A stretch of DNA of 64,000 nt from contig NZ_JAODAB010000001.1 of assembly GCF_025336485.1 (NCBI RefSeq), positions 62,001 through 126,000 on the forward strand, given 5' to 3'. The position numbers and the translations under genes were made by a program. Positions 35,654 to 44,467 of this stretch are shown one piece after another; position 1 is the first letter of the stretch; each line of letters begins with the position of its first letter. This DNA comes from Pseudomonas citri (GTDB lineage Bacteria > Pseudomonadota > Gammaproteobacteria > Pseudomonadales > Pseudomonadaceae). The notes under the pieces are model-generated. The model saw only the letters and a program-made list of their open reading frames with translations, searched no databases and was not told the origin of the DNA.

Positions 35654-36991
35654 TCAGTAACCGGATCCAGGCACCCAGTTGGTTCCCGCCAGGGGCACCC
35701 GGGCCATGGCCGCCGATTCAACGGTCAGTGCCACCAGGTCTTCGGGATCGAGGTTGTGCAGATGCGACTTGCCGCACGCACGGGCCATGGTCTGCGCCTC
35801 CAGCACCAATACCCTCAGGTAGTTGGCCAGGCGGCGACCGCCTTCCACCGGGTCCAGGCGCTTGGACAGCTCCGGATCCTGGGTGGTGATCCCGGCCGGG
35901 TCACGGCCGTTCTGCCAGTCGTCGTAGAAACCGGCGGCCGAGCCGATTTTCTTCAGTTCCTCGTCCAGGTGTGGATGGTTGTCGCCCAAGGCGATCAACG
36001 CCGCAGTACCGATGGCTACTGCATCCGCGCCCAGGGCCATGGCCTTGGCCACGTCGGCGCCGTTGCGGATGCCGCCGGAGACGATCAACTGCACCTTGCG
36101 ATGCATGCCCATCTCCTGCAACGCCTGGACCGCTTGTGGGATGGCCGGCAGGATCGGAATGCCCACGTGTTCGATAAACACTTCCTGAGTCGCCGCGGTG
36201 CCGCCCTGCATGCCGTCAAGTACGATCACATCGGCCCCCGCCTTCACCGCCAGCTTGACGTCGTAGTACGGCCGGCTGGCACCGATCTTCACGTAGATCG
36301 GTTTTTCCCAATCGGTGATTTCGCGCAGTTCAGCGATTTTGATCGCCAGGTCATCCGGGCCGGTCCAGTCCGGGTGACGGCAGGCGCTGCGCTGATCGAC
36401 GCCAATCGGCAAGGTCCGCATGCCGGCGACGCGCTCGGTGACCTTCATGCCCAGCAGCATGCCGCCGCCACCGGGTTTGGCGCCCTGCCCCAACACGATT
36501 TCAATGGCGTCGGCCTTGCGCAGATCGTCCGGATTCATGCCGTAGCGCGATGGCAGATATTGATAGACCAGATGCTGCGACTGGCCGCGCTCTTCCGGCG
36601 TCATGCCGCCGTCACCGGTGGTGGTGCTGGTGCCGGCGATGGTCGCACCACGGCCCAGGGCTTCCTTGGCGTTGGCCGAGAGCGCGCCGAAACTCATGCC
36701 GGCGATGGTCACCGGGATCTTCAGGTGGATCGGTTTTTTGGCGAAGCGATTGCCGAGGATCACATCGGTGCCGCACTTCTCCCGATAGCCTTCCAGTGGG
36801 TAGCGCGACACGCTGGCGCCGAGCAGCAGCAAGTCATCGAAATGCGGCACCCTGCGCTTGGTGCCACCGCCGCGGATGTCGTAGATGCCGGTCTCGGCGG
36901 CGCGCTGGATTTCCTGGATGGTCAGGCGGTCGAAGGTCGCGGACTCGCGCAGCACCGGGGTGCCTGCTTTCTGGGTAGTAGGGTCGCTCAT
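35654..36991 (-). CDS. mgsC: N-methylglutamate synthase subunit C (FMN-binding glutamate-synthase domain)
   Basis: A 445-aa protein matching the FMN-binding barrel of the large subunit of glutamate synthase: IAGMSFGALSANAKEALGRG, EIVLGQGAKPGGGGMLLG, ADVIVLDGMQGGTAATQEVF, SGGIRNGADVAKAMALGADA. The amidotransferase and GXGXG domains of GltB are separate genes here (mgsA, mgsB), the split typical of N-methylglutamate synthase (also annotated glxD). The complex makes N-methylglutamate from glutamate and methylamine or from gamma-glutamylmethylamide. 20 bp after mgsB. Confidence 0.88.
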   Translation of the reverse strand: MSDPTTQKAGTPVLRESATFDRLTIQEIQRAAETGIYDIRGGGTKRRVPHFDDLLLLGASVSRYPLEGYREKCGTDVILGNRFAKKPIHLKIPVTIAGMSFGALSANAKEALGRGATIAGTSTTTGDGGMTPEERGQSQHLVYQYLPSRYGMNPDDLRKADAIEIVLGQGAKPGGGGMLLGMKVTERVAGMRTLPIGVDQRSACRHPDWTGPDDLAIKIAELREITDWEKPIYVKIGASRPYYDVKLAVKAGADVIVLDGMQGGTAATQEVFIEHVGIPILPAIPQAVQALQEMGMHRKVQLIVSGGIRNGADVAKAMALGADAVAIGTAALIALGDNHPHLDEELKKIGSAAGFYDDWQNGRDPAGITTQDPELSKRLDPVEGGRRLANYLRVLVLEAQTMARACGKSHLHNLDPEDLVALTVESAAMARVPLAGTNWVPGSGY

Positions 36992-37011
36992 GTCTATTCT
37001 CCTGGCGCGGA

Positions 37012-37695
37012 TCAGTACGCGGACGCGTTATCGACTTTGAAGTTGTACAACTGACGGGCCGAACCATAACGCTTGAAATTCGCCGGGTCGGCGCTGAAGC
37101 CGGCCTGGTTGAGCAGCTCCCGCAACTCTTCCAGGTGCTCGGCGCGCATCTCTTTCTCGACGCAGTCAGAACCCAGGGACTGCACGCTGCCCTGCACGTA
37201 GATACGGGTTTCATACAGCGAGTCGCCCAGCGCATCGCCGGCATCGCCGCACACCACCAGCCGACCGGCCTGGCCCATGAAGCAACTCATGTGGCCGATG
37301 CTGCCGCCGACCACGATGTCGATGCCTTTCATGGAAATACCGCAACGGGCACCGGCATCGCCTTCGATCACCAGCAACCCGCCATGGGCAGTGGCGCCAG
37401 CGGCCTGGGACGCGCTGCCCTTGATCCGCACGCTGCCGGACATCATGTTTTCCGCAACGCCGACGCCGGCGTTGCCGTGCACGGTGATGTTGGCTTTCTG
37501 GTTCATGCCTGCACAGTAGTAACCGGCATGCCCCTGGATATCGATGCTCAGGGCCTGGTTCACCCCGACCGCGAGGTTGTGCTTGCCGTTGGAATGGGTC
37601 ACCACCCACTCGGGTTCCTCCAGGTGGTCGACCTGGTTGTGCAGCGCCTGATTGAGCTCACGCACGGTGGCAGTGGAAAGATCGATGGTTTTCAT
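37012..37695 (-). CDS. mgsB: N-methylglutamate synthase subunit B (GltB GXGXG domain)
   Basis: A 227-aa protein formed mostly of the right-handed GXGXG beta-helix found at the C-terminus of glutamate synthase: ITVHGNAGVGVAENMMSGSV, GGLLVIEGDAGARCGI, VVGGSIGHMSCFMGQAG, VVCGDAGDALGDSLYE. It is the middle subunit of the split complex (also called GlxC). 12 bp after mgsA. Confidence 0.88.
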   Translation of the reverse strand: MKTIDLSTATVRELNQALHNQVDHLEEPEWVVTHSNGKHNLAVGVNQALSIDIQGHAGYYCAGMNQKANITVHGNAGVGVAENMMSGSVRIKGSASQAAGATAHGGLLVIEGDAGARCGISMKGIDIVVGGSIGHMSCFMGQAGRLVVCGDAGDALGDSLYETRIYVQGSVQSLGSDCVEKEMRAEHLEELRELLNQAGFSADPANFKRYGSARQLYNFKVDNASAY

Positions 37696-37707
37696 GTGTG
37701 CTCCTCT

Positions 37708-38613
37708 TTAGGCGGACTCGCGTTCCCAGATGTACATGGTGGCCGGTGCAGGCTCCCAGACCTTGGCGTGCTCGATACCCGGCAGGCTCGACAGGGCCTG
37801 GTATTCGGAAGCCATGGCCACGTAGTCGTCGGTCTCGGCGAGGATCGCCGGCTTGCAGGCAATCGGATCGCGAATCACCGCGAAACCATTGCGGGTGCCG
37901 ATGGCAAACGTGAAGAAGCCGTCCAGGTTCTCCAGGGAATGGTCCAGCGCCTCTTTGAGCGAGTCGCCTTGTTGCAGGCGCCAGGTCAGGTAGCCGGCAG
38001 CCACTTCCGTGTCGTTCTCGGTCTCGAACTGAATGCCTTCGCGCTTGAGCTCCTGGCGCAGACGAAAGTGATTGGACAGCGAGCCGTTATGCACCAGGCA
38101 CAGGTCGGCGCCGGTGGAAAACGGGTGACTGCCTTCCATGGTCACCGCGCTTTCGGTGGCCATGCGGGTATGACCGATGATGTGGCTACCCTTCATCCCG
38201 GACAGACCGAAGCGTTGGGAAATTTCCTGCGGCAAGCCCATGCCCTTGAGGATTTCGATGCTCTGCCCGGCACTCATGATCCGAACGCTCGGTGCCAGTT
38301 CAGCCAGCGCCTGGCGCACCGGCGCTTCTTCTGCCTGGATTTTCAACACGGCGGCGCTGGCGTTCTGAAACCAGTCCAGGGAACAGCCGAGACGGCCTTC
38401 CAATGCACCCATCAAGGCGTTCCAGTCAAAGCCTTCGGTGGTCGCCTGCAAGGTCAACTTGACCCAGCCATCGGCGACTTCATCGCCATAAATGGCGAAG
38501 CCGGCGCTGTCCGGGCCACGGTCGGTCATGGCTTGCAACATGGGTTCGAACAGCTTGCCGAGCTGGGATTCCAGCTGCGGATTTTTCAGGTAAAGGCCTA
38601 CGATTCCACACAT
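37708..38613 (-). CDS. mgsA: N-methylglutamate synthase subunit A (class II glutamine amidotransferase)
   Basis: A 301-aa Ntn-type amidotransferase starting MCGIVGLYL, with Cys2 as nucleophile after Met removal. Further motifs: DRGPDSAGFAIYG, GHTRMATESAVT, HPFSTGADLCLVHNGSLSNH, NDTEVAAGYL. In this pathway it would act on the gamma-amide and pass methylamine or ammonia to MgsC. The ATG at 38613 is fixed by the required MCG start; the longer frame upstream is not used. Also annotated glxB. Confidence 0.88.
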   Translation of the reverse strand: MCGIVGLYLKNPQLESQLGKLFEPMLQAMTDRGPDSAGFAIYGDEVADGWVKLTLQATTEGFDWNALMGALEGRLGCSLDWFQNASAAVLKIQAEEAPVRQALAELAPSVRIMSAGQSIEILKGMGLPQEISQRFGLSGMKGSHIIGHTRMATESAVTMEGSHPFSTGADLCLVHNGSLSNHFRLRQELKREGIQFETENDTEVAAGYLTWRLQQGDSLKEALDHSLENLDGFFTFAIGTRNGFAVIRDPIACKPAILAETDDYVAMASEYQALSSLPGIEHAKVWEPAPATMYIWERESA

Positions 38614-38684
38614 ATCAAGTCTCCTTCGGAGGCAGTGAACAGCCGACGCAGTGCCGGATGCCCGAATGGTTGTTGAGGGAACAG

Positions 38685-40019
38685 TCAGAAGAATTCGGTG
38701 TAGCGCTGGATCTCCCAATCGGAGACATGGCGGCTGTACTCCACCCACTCCATGCGCTTGAGCTTGATGAACTCGCCCACGATCTGCGGCCCCATCACTT
38801 CGGCGAACAACGGGTCGGCTTCCAACGCGTCACAGGCCTCCTTGAGCGATTGCGGCAAGGTCTTGATGCCCCGGGCGGCAATCTGCTCCAGGCTCAGGCC
38901 GTAGAGGTTTTCATTGCAGACGTTGTCGATTTGCAGCTGGCGGTCGATGCCATCGAGGCCCGCAGCGATGATCGCCGCGCTGACCAGATAAGGATTGCAA
39001 CCGGCGTCCGGCAGGCGGAACTCCAGGCGGCCGTAGGGCACCCGCACCATGGCCGAACGATTGTTGGCACCGAAGGCGATGAAGGCTGGCGCCCAAGTCG
39101 CGCCGGACAGGGAGTTCCCGACCACCAAGCGCTTGTAGGAATTGACCGTCGGTGCGGCGAAAGCGCAGAGCGCCGGGCCGTGAGCCAACAGCCCGGCGGC
39201 GAAGTGATAGGCCAGTTTCGACAAGCCCATGCCGCTCGGGTCGCTGGCGTCGTGGAACAGGTTCTTGTTCTCGGCGCTGCTGATCGACAGGTGAAAGTGC
39301 ATACCGTTGCCGGCCCGCTTGGGGTCGGGCTTGGGCATGAACGAGCAGATCATGCCCAGGTCGTTGGCGATCTCGCCGGCGGCCATGCGGAAAAACGTGA
39401 AGCGATCCGCCGAGGTCATGACATCGCTGTAGGTGTAGTTGATCTCGAACTGGCCGTTGGCATCCTCGTGGTCGATCTGATAGATCTCGAAATCCACTTG
39501 CTGCAAGGCTTCGGTCAGGCGCTCGAGAAACACCCGGGAACGGGACAGGCCCTTGTAGTCGTAGCAAGGCTTGTCCAGGTTGTCGCTGGCATCGACCAGT
39601 TGCAGCTTGCCCTGCTCGTCGCGGCGCATCAGGTTGAATTCCGGTTCCAGGCCAGTGTTGAGGGTCCAGCCCTTCTCCTGCAAACGCAGGATCTGCTGCT
39701 GCAACACATAACGGCTGTCATAGGGGTGCGGCTTGCCATCGACATGGCCGATACACACGACCCGACCATAACCCGGCTGCCACGGAACGGGCGTCAGCGT
39801 AGACAGATCCCCCCGAGCCATGAAGTCCGGACCGTGGGGCTCCATCCCCATGCCGCTGATGGCGAACCCGGCAAAACCGGCACCCTCCTCGGCGACCGTC
39901 TTGAGCCCACATACCGGTACCGATTTGGTCTTGGCTGCACCATGAATATCGACAAACTGTGCAAGCACGTACTTGATGCCGTGCTTGTCGATAATGCGCT
40001 GTGTTTCTGCTGGCAACAT
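38685..40019 (-). CDS. gmaS: gamma-glutamylmethylamide synthetase (glutamine synthetase type III-like)
   Basis: A 444-aa glutamine-synthetase-fold ligase. Recognisable elements: [14 protein letters not shown], the metal-binding [28 protein letters not shown], the ATP/substrate loop [20 protein letters not shown] and the [20 protein letters not shown] end. Length and these motifs fit the GlnT/GmaS branch rather than GlnA, and neighbours mgsABC and mgdABCD decide for GmaS, which joins methylamine to glutamate with ATP. First gene of the minus-strand half, divergent from the regulator gene. Confidence 0.88.
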   Translation of the reverse strand: MLPAETQRIIDKHGIKYVLAQFVDIHGAAKTKSVPVCGLKTVAEEGAGFAGFAISGMGMEPHGPDFMARGDLSTLTPVPWQPGYGRVVCIGHVDGKPHPYDSRYVLQQQILRLQEKGWTLNTGLEPEFNLMRRDEQGKLQLVDASDNLDKPCYDYKGLSRSRVFLERLTEALQQVDFEIYQIDHEDANGQFEINYTYSDVMTSADRFTFFRMAAGEIANDLGMICSFMPKPDPKRAGNGMHFHLSISSAENKNLFHDASDPSGMGLSKLAYHFAAGLLAHGPALCAFAAPTVNSYKRLVVGNSLSGATWAPAFIAFGANNRSAMVRVPYGRLEFRLPDAGCNPYLVSAAIIAAGLDGIDRQLQIDNVCNENLYGLSLEQIAARGIKTLPQSLKEACDALEADPLFAEVMGPQIVGEFIKLKRMEWVEYSRHVSDWEIQRYTEFF

Positions 40020-40075
40020 TGCTCGTCACTCCTTGCGAAAAGGCAAAAGGTTGTGGGTGGCTGCTGGCTCTTTTT

Positions 40076-40137
40076 ATTTCTAAAAAGAAAGCTAGACGTT
40101 TTATTCCTAAAAGGAAAGATATTTTCTCAACAGGAAT
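40076..40137. promoter_or_regulatory. three operator-like repeats upstream of gmaS
   Basis: Three imperfect palindromes: ATTTCTAAAAAGAAA (40076-40090), ATTCCTAAAAGGAAA (40103-40117), and on the minus strand ATTCCTGTTGAGAAA (40123-40137). They share ATTYCT-N3-RRGAAA and lie 57-118 bp before the gmaS start. Probable binding sites of the XRE-cupin regulator encoded next door. Confidence 0.7.
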
Positions 40138-40216
40138 GCAAGGGCCTTGCCAGATTCGCCATAGGGTGTCGAGTTGCCGTAGAAAGCGCTTTCGTGCCGG
40201 TTATATGGGAATATTC

Positions 40217-40232
40217 TTTTCCCTAAAGGAAT
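40217..40232. promoter_or_regulatory. operator-like repeat upstream of the XRE-cupin regulator
   Basis: On the minus strand ATTCCTTTAGGGAAAA, the same ATTYCT-N3-RRGAAA pattern, 86 bp before the regulator start, suggesting autoregulation. Confidence 0.65.
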
Positions 40233-40317
40233 GTTGCACGGTGCATGGACGGCACACCTGATTCGCACTTTCCTGGTGCGAAACTAATATTATCGAACAG
40301 AAAGTGTGCAGGACCTG

Positions 40318-40923
40318 ATGACTATGCCGATCGAAACCGCACCGCGTCTCAAGCTGGAGCAATACCTGGGCTTGCAGATCAAGCGTCAGCGCCAGGAGCA
40401 GGATCTGAAATTGTCCGATGTGGCCAAGATGGCCGATATCAGCCAGGGCATGTTGAGCAAGATCGAAAATGCCCAGGTATCCACCAGCCTGGACACCCTT
40501 AGCCGCTTGTGCGACGTGCTGGGCCTGCCATTGTCCAAGTTGTTCGGCGAATACGACCAGCAAGGCGGCAGTGCGCTGCTGGTGAAAGCCGATCAGGGCA
40601 TGGAGGTGGTACGTCGTGGCACCGAGAAAGGCCACACCTACCATTTGCTCAACCACACCCGCGGGCCGAAGAAAAGTTTCGAGGCCTATATGGTCAGCAT
40701 GGATGACGCCAGCGAGGAGTTCCCGACGTTCTCCCACCCCGGCACCGAATTCCTGCACCTGCTCCAGGGCGAACTGATCTATCGCCATGGCAACCAGCTG
40801 TACCACATGGAAGCCGGCGACAGTCTCACCTTCGAGGGCGAAATTCCCCATGGCCCCGAGCAACTGGTGCAAGTGCCGATTCGTTTGCTGTCGATCATGA
40901 ACTACGGAAACGACAAGGGATAA
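40318..40923 (+). CDS. XRE-family regulator with cupin domain
   Basis: About 201 aa. The N-terminal Cro/CI helix-turn-helix (LGLQIKRQRQEQDLKLSDVA, ISQGMLSKIENAQVSTSLDT) is followed by a linker and a C-terminal cupin (FSHPGTEFLHLLQGELIYRH, HMEAGDSLTFEGEIPHGPEQ). Such proteins sense small metabolites through the cupin. It sits between the two divergent halves of the N-methylglutamate cluster with repeated operators on both sides, so it is the likely local regulator. ATG at 40318 (AGGA five bases upstream) is preferred; a GTG at 40306 and an ATG at 40324 are alternatives. Confidence 0.9.
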   Translation: MTMPIETAPRLKLEQYLGLQIKRQRQEQDLKLSDVAKMADISQGMLSKIENAQVSTSLDTLSRLCDVLGLPLSKLFGEYDQQGGSALLVKADQGMEVVRRGTEKGHTYHLLNHTRGPKKSFEAYMVSMDDASEEFPTFSHPGTEFLHLLQGELIYRHGNQLYHMEAGDSLTFEGEIPHGPEQLVQVPIRLLSIMNYGNDKG

Positions 40924-40956
40924 CGCCCTTCCCCTCCCTTCCCGCTTTACCCCCGC

Positions 40957-40987
40957 TGAGGCCGATCCCCATCGGCCTCAAGCATTT
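40957..40987 (+). terminator. terminator of the XRE-cupin gene
   Basis: TGAGGCCGAT-CCCC-ATCGGCCTCA, a perfect 10-bp stem with a four-base loop followed by AGCATTTT, 33 bp after the regulator stop. Confidence 0.85.
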
Positions 40988-41066
40988 TCCTGCTGTAAAA
41001 AAACTTTCTCGAAAGTCTGGACGCGCTGCTGGCATTCCCCTATAAAGCCACTCAAAGGAATATTTT

Positions 41067-41081
41067 ATTCCTCAGAAGAAA
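41067..41081. promoter_or_regulatory. operator-like repeat upstream of purU
   Basis: ATTCCTCAGAAGAAA, the same pattern as the sites before gmaS, 81 bp before purU. A half-site GGAAT lies just to its left. It links the plus-strand half (purU to mgdD) to the same regulator. Confidence 0.68.
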
Positions 41082-41162
41082 ATAATCTCATGCATGAGAT
41101 TGCTGTCTGCCCTGGTTTTTTCGCCCTGCGATGAGCTGCCGCCATCTTCCCGAGGACGTGTC

Positions 41163-42029
41163 ATGCAACACGAAAAAAATCATTTCATCATCAAGATCAC
41201 CTGTCCGGCGGTGTCCGGCATCGTCGCCGCCGTCACCACCTACCTGGCGGACAACGGTTGCTACATCGGGGAGATGGCGCAATTCGACGACGAGTTTAGC
41301 GGCCGCTTCTTCATGCGTGCGGTGTTCCGCTTCAACGATGGTCACCCTGGCGATATCCAACGGATCAAGGACGGTTTCAGCGACGTTGCCAATGCCTTCG
41401 ACATGAACTGGGAACTGTACGACACCCGCGAACCGATGCGAGTGTTGCTGATGGTCAGCAAATTCGACCATTGCCTGACCGACCTGCTCTACCGCTATCA
41501 CAAGGGCGAGATGGACATGACCATCACCGCCATCGTGTCCAACCACCTCGACCTGCGGCCCATGGCCGAACGCGAAGGCATCCGTTTCATCTACCTGCCC
41601 GTGACCAAAGAGACCAAGGCGCAGCAGGAAGCCGAACTGATGAAAGTCGTCGACGAAACCGGCACCGAACTGGTGGTGCTGGCGCGCTACATGCAGATTC
41701 TCTCGGACGATTTGTGCAAGCAGTTATCGGGACGAGCCATCAACATCCACCATTCGTTCCTGCCCGGTTTCAAGGGTGCCAAGCCCTATCACCAGGCCTA
41801 TCAACGCGGAGTGAAACTGATTGGCGCCACCGCCCATTACGTCACCAGCGACCTCGACGAAGGGCCGATCATCGAGCAGGAAGTGCAACGTGTCGACCAC
41901 GCCTATTTGCCCGACGACCTGGTCGCCATTGGCCGTGACACCGAAACCGTGGCCCTGTCCAAGGCGGTCAAGTACCACCTGGAACATCGGGTCTTCCTCA
42001 ATCAGGACAGAACGGTGATTTTCCGGTGA
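41163..42029 (+). CDS. purU: formyltetrahydrofolate deformylase
   Basis: A 288-aa PurU. An N-terminal ACT domain ([20 protein letters not shown]) is followed by a formyltransferase-type domain with [24 protein letters not shown] catalytic His and the Asp in [14 protein letters not shown]. It releases formate and THF from 10-formyl-THF. In this cluster it would drain the C1 unit from methylamine oxidation. ATG at 41163 follows GAGGACGTGTC; GTGA overlap with folD. Confidence 0.94.
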   Translation: MQHEKNHFIIKITCPAVSGIVAAVTTYLADNGCYIGEMAQFDDEFSGRFFMRAVFRFNDGHPGDIQRIKDGFSDVANAFDMNWELYDTREPMRVLLMVSKFDHCLTDLLYRYHKGEMDMTITAIVSNHLDLRPMAEREGIRFIYLPVTKETKAQQEAELMKVVDETGTELVVLARYMQILSDDLCKQLSGRAINIHHSFLPGFKGAKPYHQAYQRGVKLIGATAHYVTSDLDEGPIIEQEVQRVDHAYLPDDLVAIGRDTETVALSKAVKYHLEHRVFLNQDRTVIFR

Positions 42030-42931
42030 ACGTGCCCCGACTGATTGACGGCAAGGCTGCCGCCGCCCAAGTGCTGTTCCAGGTTCGCAAGGACGTGGAC
42101 AGCTTGCGCGAACAAGACATTCAACCGGCCCTCGCGGTGATTCTGGTGGGCAGCGACCCGGCCAGCCAGGTCTATGTGCGCAACAAGATCCTGCGCGCCG
42201 AAGAGGTGGGCATTCGCTCCGTGGAGCATCGGCTTTCCCTCGACACCAGCACCGAACAACTGCTCAACCTGATCGCCACGCTGAATACCGACCGGTCGAT
42301 CAACGGCATTCTCCTGCAATTGCCGTTGCCGGCGCACATCGATGAGTTACGCGCCCTGGAGGCCATTGCCCCGGGCAAGGACGTCGACGGTTTTCACAGT
42401 GAAAACGTTGGCGGACTCAGCCAGGGGCGTACGGTACTGGCGCCCTGCACCCCCAGCGGTTGCCTGTACCTGCTGGAGCAAACCTGTGGCGATCTGCGCG
42501 GCAAGCACGCGGTGGTGATCGGCCGCTCGAACATCGTCGGTAAACCCATGGCCGCCCTGCTGCTCAAGGCTGACTGTTCGGTGACCGTGCTGCATTCGCG
42601 CAGTCCCGATCCACAGGCGCTGTGCCGGCAGGCGGACATTGTCATTGCCGCCGTGGGACGCCCGCGGTTGATCGACGCCAGTTGGCTCAAGCCCGGCGCC
42701 GTGGTGATCGATGTCGGCATCAATCGCATCGAGGACGATGGCCGCAGCCGCCTGGTGGGCGATGTGGACTTCGACAACGCCCTGCCCCACGTCTCGGCGA
42801 TTACTCCGGTACCCGGCGGCGTCGGCCCGATGACCATTGCCTTTCTGATGAAAAACACCGTGACCGCCGCCCTTATGCAACAGCAGGCTCAACGCAGCCA
42901 ATCGGAGGCCCTATGCCGTTCAATCTATTGA
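42026..42931 (+). CDS. folD: methylene-THF dehydrogenase / methenyl-THF cyclohydrolase
   Basis: A 301-aa FolD. Motifs: [13 protein letters not shown] with the catalytic Lys, [28 protein letters not shown] (Rossmann loop) and [20 protein letters not shown]. It converts 5,10-methylene-THF to 10-formyl-THF. GTG start overlapping the purU stop. Likely a pathway-dedicated copy beside the general housekeeping folD found elsewhere in pseudomonads (inference). Its end overlaps mgdA by 19 bases. Confidence 0.93.
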   Translation: MNVPRLIDGKAAAAQVLFQVRKDVDSLREQDIQPALAVILVGSDPASQVYVRNKILRAEEVGIRSVEHRLSLDTSTEQLLNLIATLNTDRSINGILLQLPLPAHIDELRALEAIAPGKDVDGFHSENVGGLSQGRTVLAPCTPSGCLYLLEQTCGDLRGKHAVVIGRSNIVGKPMAALLLKADCSVTVLHSRSPDPQALCRQADIVIAAVGRPRLIDASWLKPGAVVIDVGINRIEDDGRSRLVGDVDFDNALPHVSAITPVPGGVGPMTIAFLMKNTVTAALMQQQAQRSQSEALCRSIY

Positions 42932-44154
42932 AGTACGGGCTGAGTTCGGAATACCCGGTGGAGGTCGACCTGCCGCCACCCCAGGAGCTCAAGCCGAGCT
43001 ATGACGTGGTGATCATCGGCGCCGGCGGCCACGGTCTGGCCACCGCTTATTACCTGTCCAGGTACCACGGCATCACCAACATCGCGGTGCTGGAAAAATC
43101 CTATCTGGGCGGCGGCAATACCGCGCGCAACACCGCGGTGATCCGCTCCAACTACCTGACCAGCGAAGGCGTACGTTTCTACGCGGAGTCGGTGCGGATG
43201 TTCCAGGGGCTGTCCAATGAATTCGACTTCAACATCATGTACTCCGAGCGCGGCCAACTGACCCTGGCCCATACCGATGCCACCGTGCGTTCGTTCCGCC
43301 AGCGGGCCGAGGTCAACAAGCATTTCGGCGGGCGTACCGAGATGATCGACCGCCAGCAGATCCGCGAACTGGTGCCGACCTTGAACCTCGATCCCGGTCA
43401 CTTGCCGGTGCTCGCCGGGCTCTGGCACATCGACGGTGCCACTGCCCGCCACGACGCCGTCGCCTGGGGCTACGCCAAGCAGGCGGCCAAGCGCGGCGTG
43501 GAAATCCATCAGCTCACCGAGGTCCAGGACCTGATCATCGAGAACGGCGCCATCACCGCCGTCAAGACCAATCGCGGCACCATCAAATGCGGTTGCGCGG
43601 TGCAGGCGATTGCCGGGCACAGTTCCTTGCTGATGGCGAAAGCCGGGATCCGCTCGCCGATCCAGACCTTCCCGCTGCAAGCGATGGTCACCCAACCGTT
43701 CAAACCGTTTCTCGATCCACTGGTGAGTTCCTCCGCCCTGCACTGTTACGTGCAGCAGACCAGCCGTGGCGAAGTGGTGTTTGGCGGCGGCTCCGATCCG
43801 TATCCGCTGTTCAATACCCGCTCCACGCTGGACCTTAAGGAAAGCCTGTTGGCCCACGCCATCGAGATGTTCCCGTTCCTGGCAAACGCCAAACTGATGC
43901 GCCAATGGGCCGGCATCACCGACATGACCCCGGATTACAGTCCGATCATGGGCCTGTCACCGGTGAAGAATTACTACCTCGATGCCGGTTGGGGGACCTG
44001 GGGCTTCAAGGCCACGCCGATCTGCGGCAAGACCATGGCCGAGCTGGTTGCCAGCGGCGGCCAGGTGCCGGAGCTGATCAAACCCTTCGGCCTGGAGCGT
44101 TTCTCGACCTTCCAGCAAGTCAACGAAATGGGCGCCACGGCGGCCAGTCACTGA
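42913..44154 (+). CDS. mgdA: N-methylglutamate dehydrogenase subunit A (sarcosine oxidase beta-like)
   Basis: A 413-aa FAD-dependent oxidoreductase of the SoxB type. FAD-binding [20 protein letters not shown] lies near residue 34; further family motifs are [19 protein letters not shown] (covalent-flavin region) and [20 protein letters not shown]. In the N-methylglutamate pathway this subunit oxidises N-methylglutamate. It is also annotated soxB; the gmaS/mgsABC context favours mgdA over sarcosine oxidase. ATG preceded by GGAGG. Confidence 0.87.
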   Translation: MPFNLLKYGLSSEYPVEVDLPPPQELKPSYDVVIIGAGGHGLATAYYLSRYHGITNIAVLEKSYLGGGNTARNTAVIRSNYLTSEGVRFYAESVRMFQGLSNEFDFNIMYSERGQLTLAHTDATVRSFRQRAEVNKHFGGRTEMIDRQQIRELVPTLNLDPGHLPVLAGLWHIDGATARHDAVAWGYAKQAAKRGVEIHQLTEVQDLIIENGAITAVKTNRGTIKCGCAVQAIAGHSSLLMAKAGIRSPIQTFPLQAMVTQPFKPFLDPLVSSSALHCYVQQTSRGEVVFGGGSDPYPLFNTRSTLDLKESLLAHAIEMFPFLANAKLMRQWAGITDMTPDYSPIMGLSPVKNYYLDAGWGTWGFKATPICGKTMAELVASGGQVPELIKPFGLERFSTFQQVNEMGATAASH

Positions 44155-44167
44155 CGGAGAGCGGACT

Positions 44168-44467
44168 ATGAAAATCATGATTTGCCCGCTCAACGGGCCA
44201 CGCAACATCAGCGAATTCACCTACGGCGGCGAGTTCAAACCGATGCCCGATCCGGTCAATTGCAGCGACGCCGAATGGGCCGACTACGTGTTCAACAGCG
44301 CCAACCTCGCCGGTGTGGTGCGCGAATGGTGGATGCACACCCCGTCGAGCTATTGGTTCCTGGCGGAACGTCATACCGTGAGCGATGAAATCCTCCGCAC
44401 CTTCGACCCCAAAGAACTCTTCACCGCCCGCGTCGACTTCAGCGCCGCCAAGGAGATCGCCGGATGA
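44168..44467 (+). CDS. mgdB: N-methylglutamate dehydrogenase subunit B (sarcosine oxidase delta-like)
   Basis: A 99-aa SoxD-family subunit: GPRNISEFTYGGE, AEWADYVFNSANLAGVVREW, WFLAERHTVSDEILRTF. In heterotetrameric sarcosine oxidase the delta subunit binds zinc through a CPxCG pair and later His/Cys; here the first motif reads CPLNG and the later Cys is absent, so the zinc site looks lost. Overlaps mgdC by four bases. Confidence 0.85.
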   Translation: MKIMICPLNGPRNISEFTYGGEFKPMPDPVNCSDAEWADYVFNSANLAGVVREWWMHTPSSYWFLAERHTVSDEILRTFDPKELFTARVDFSAAKEIAG

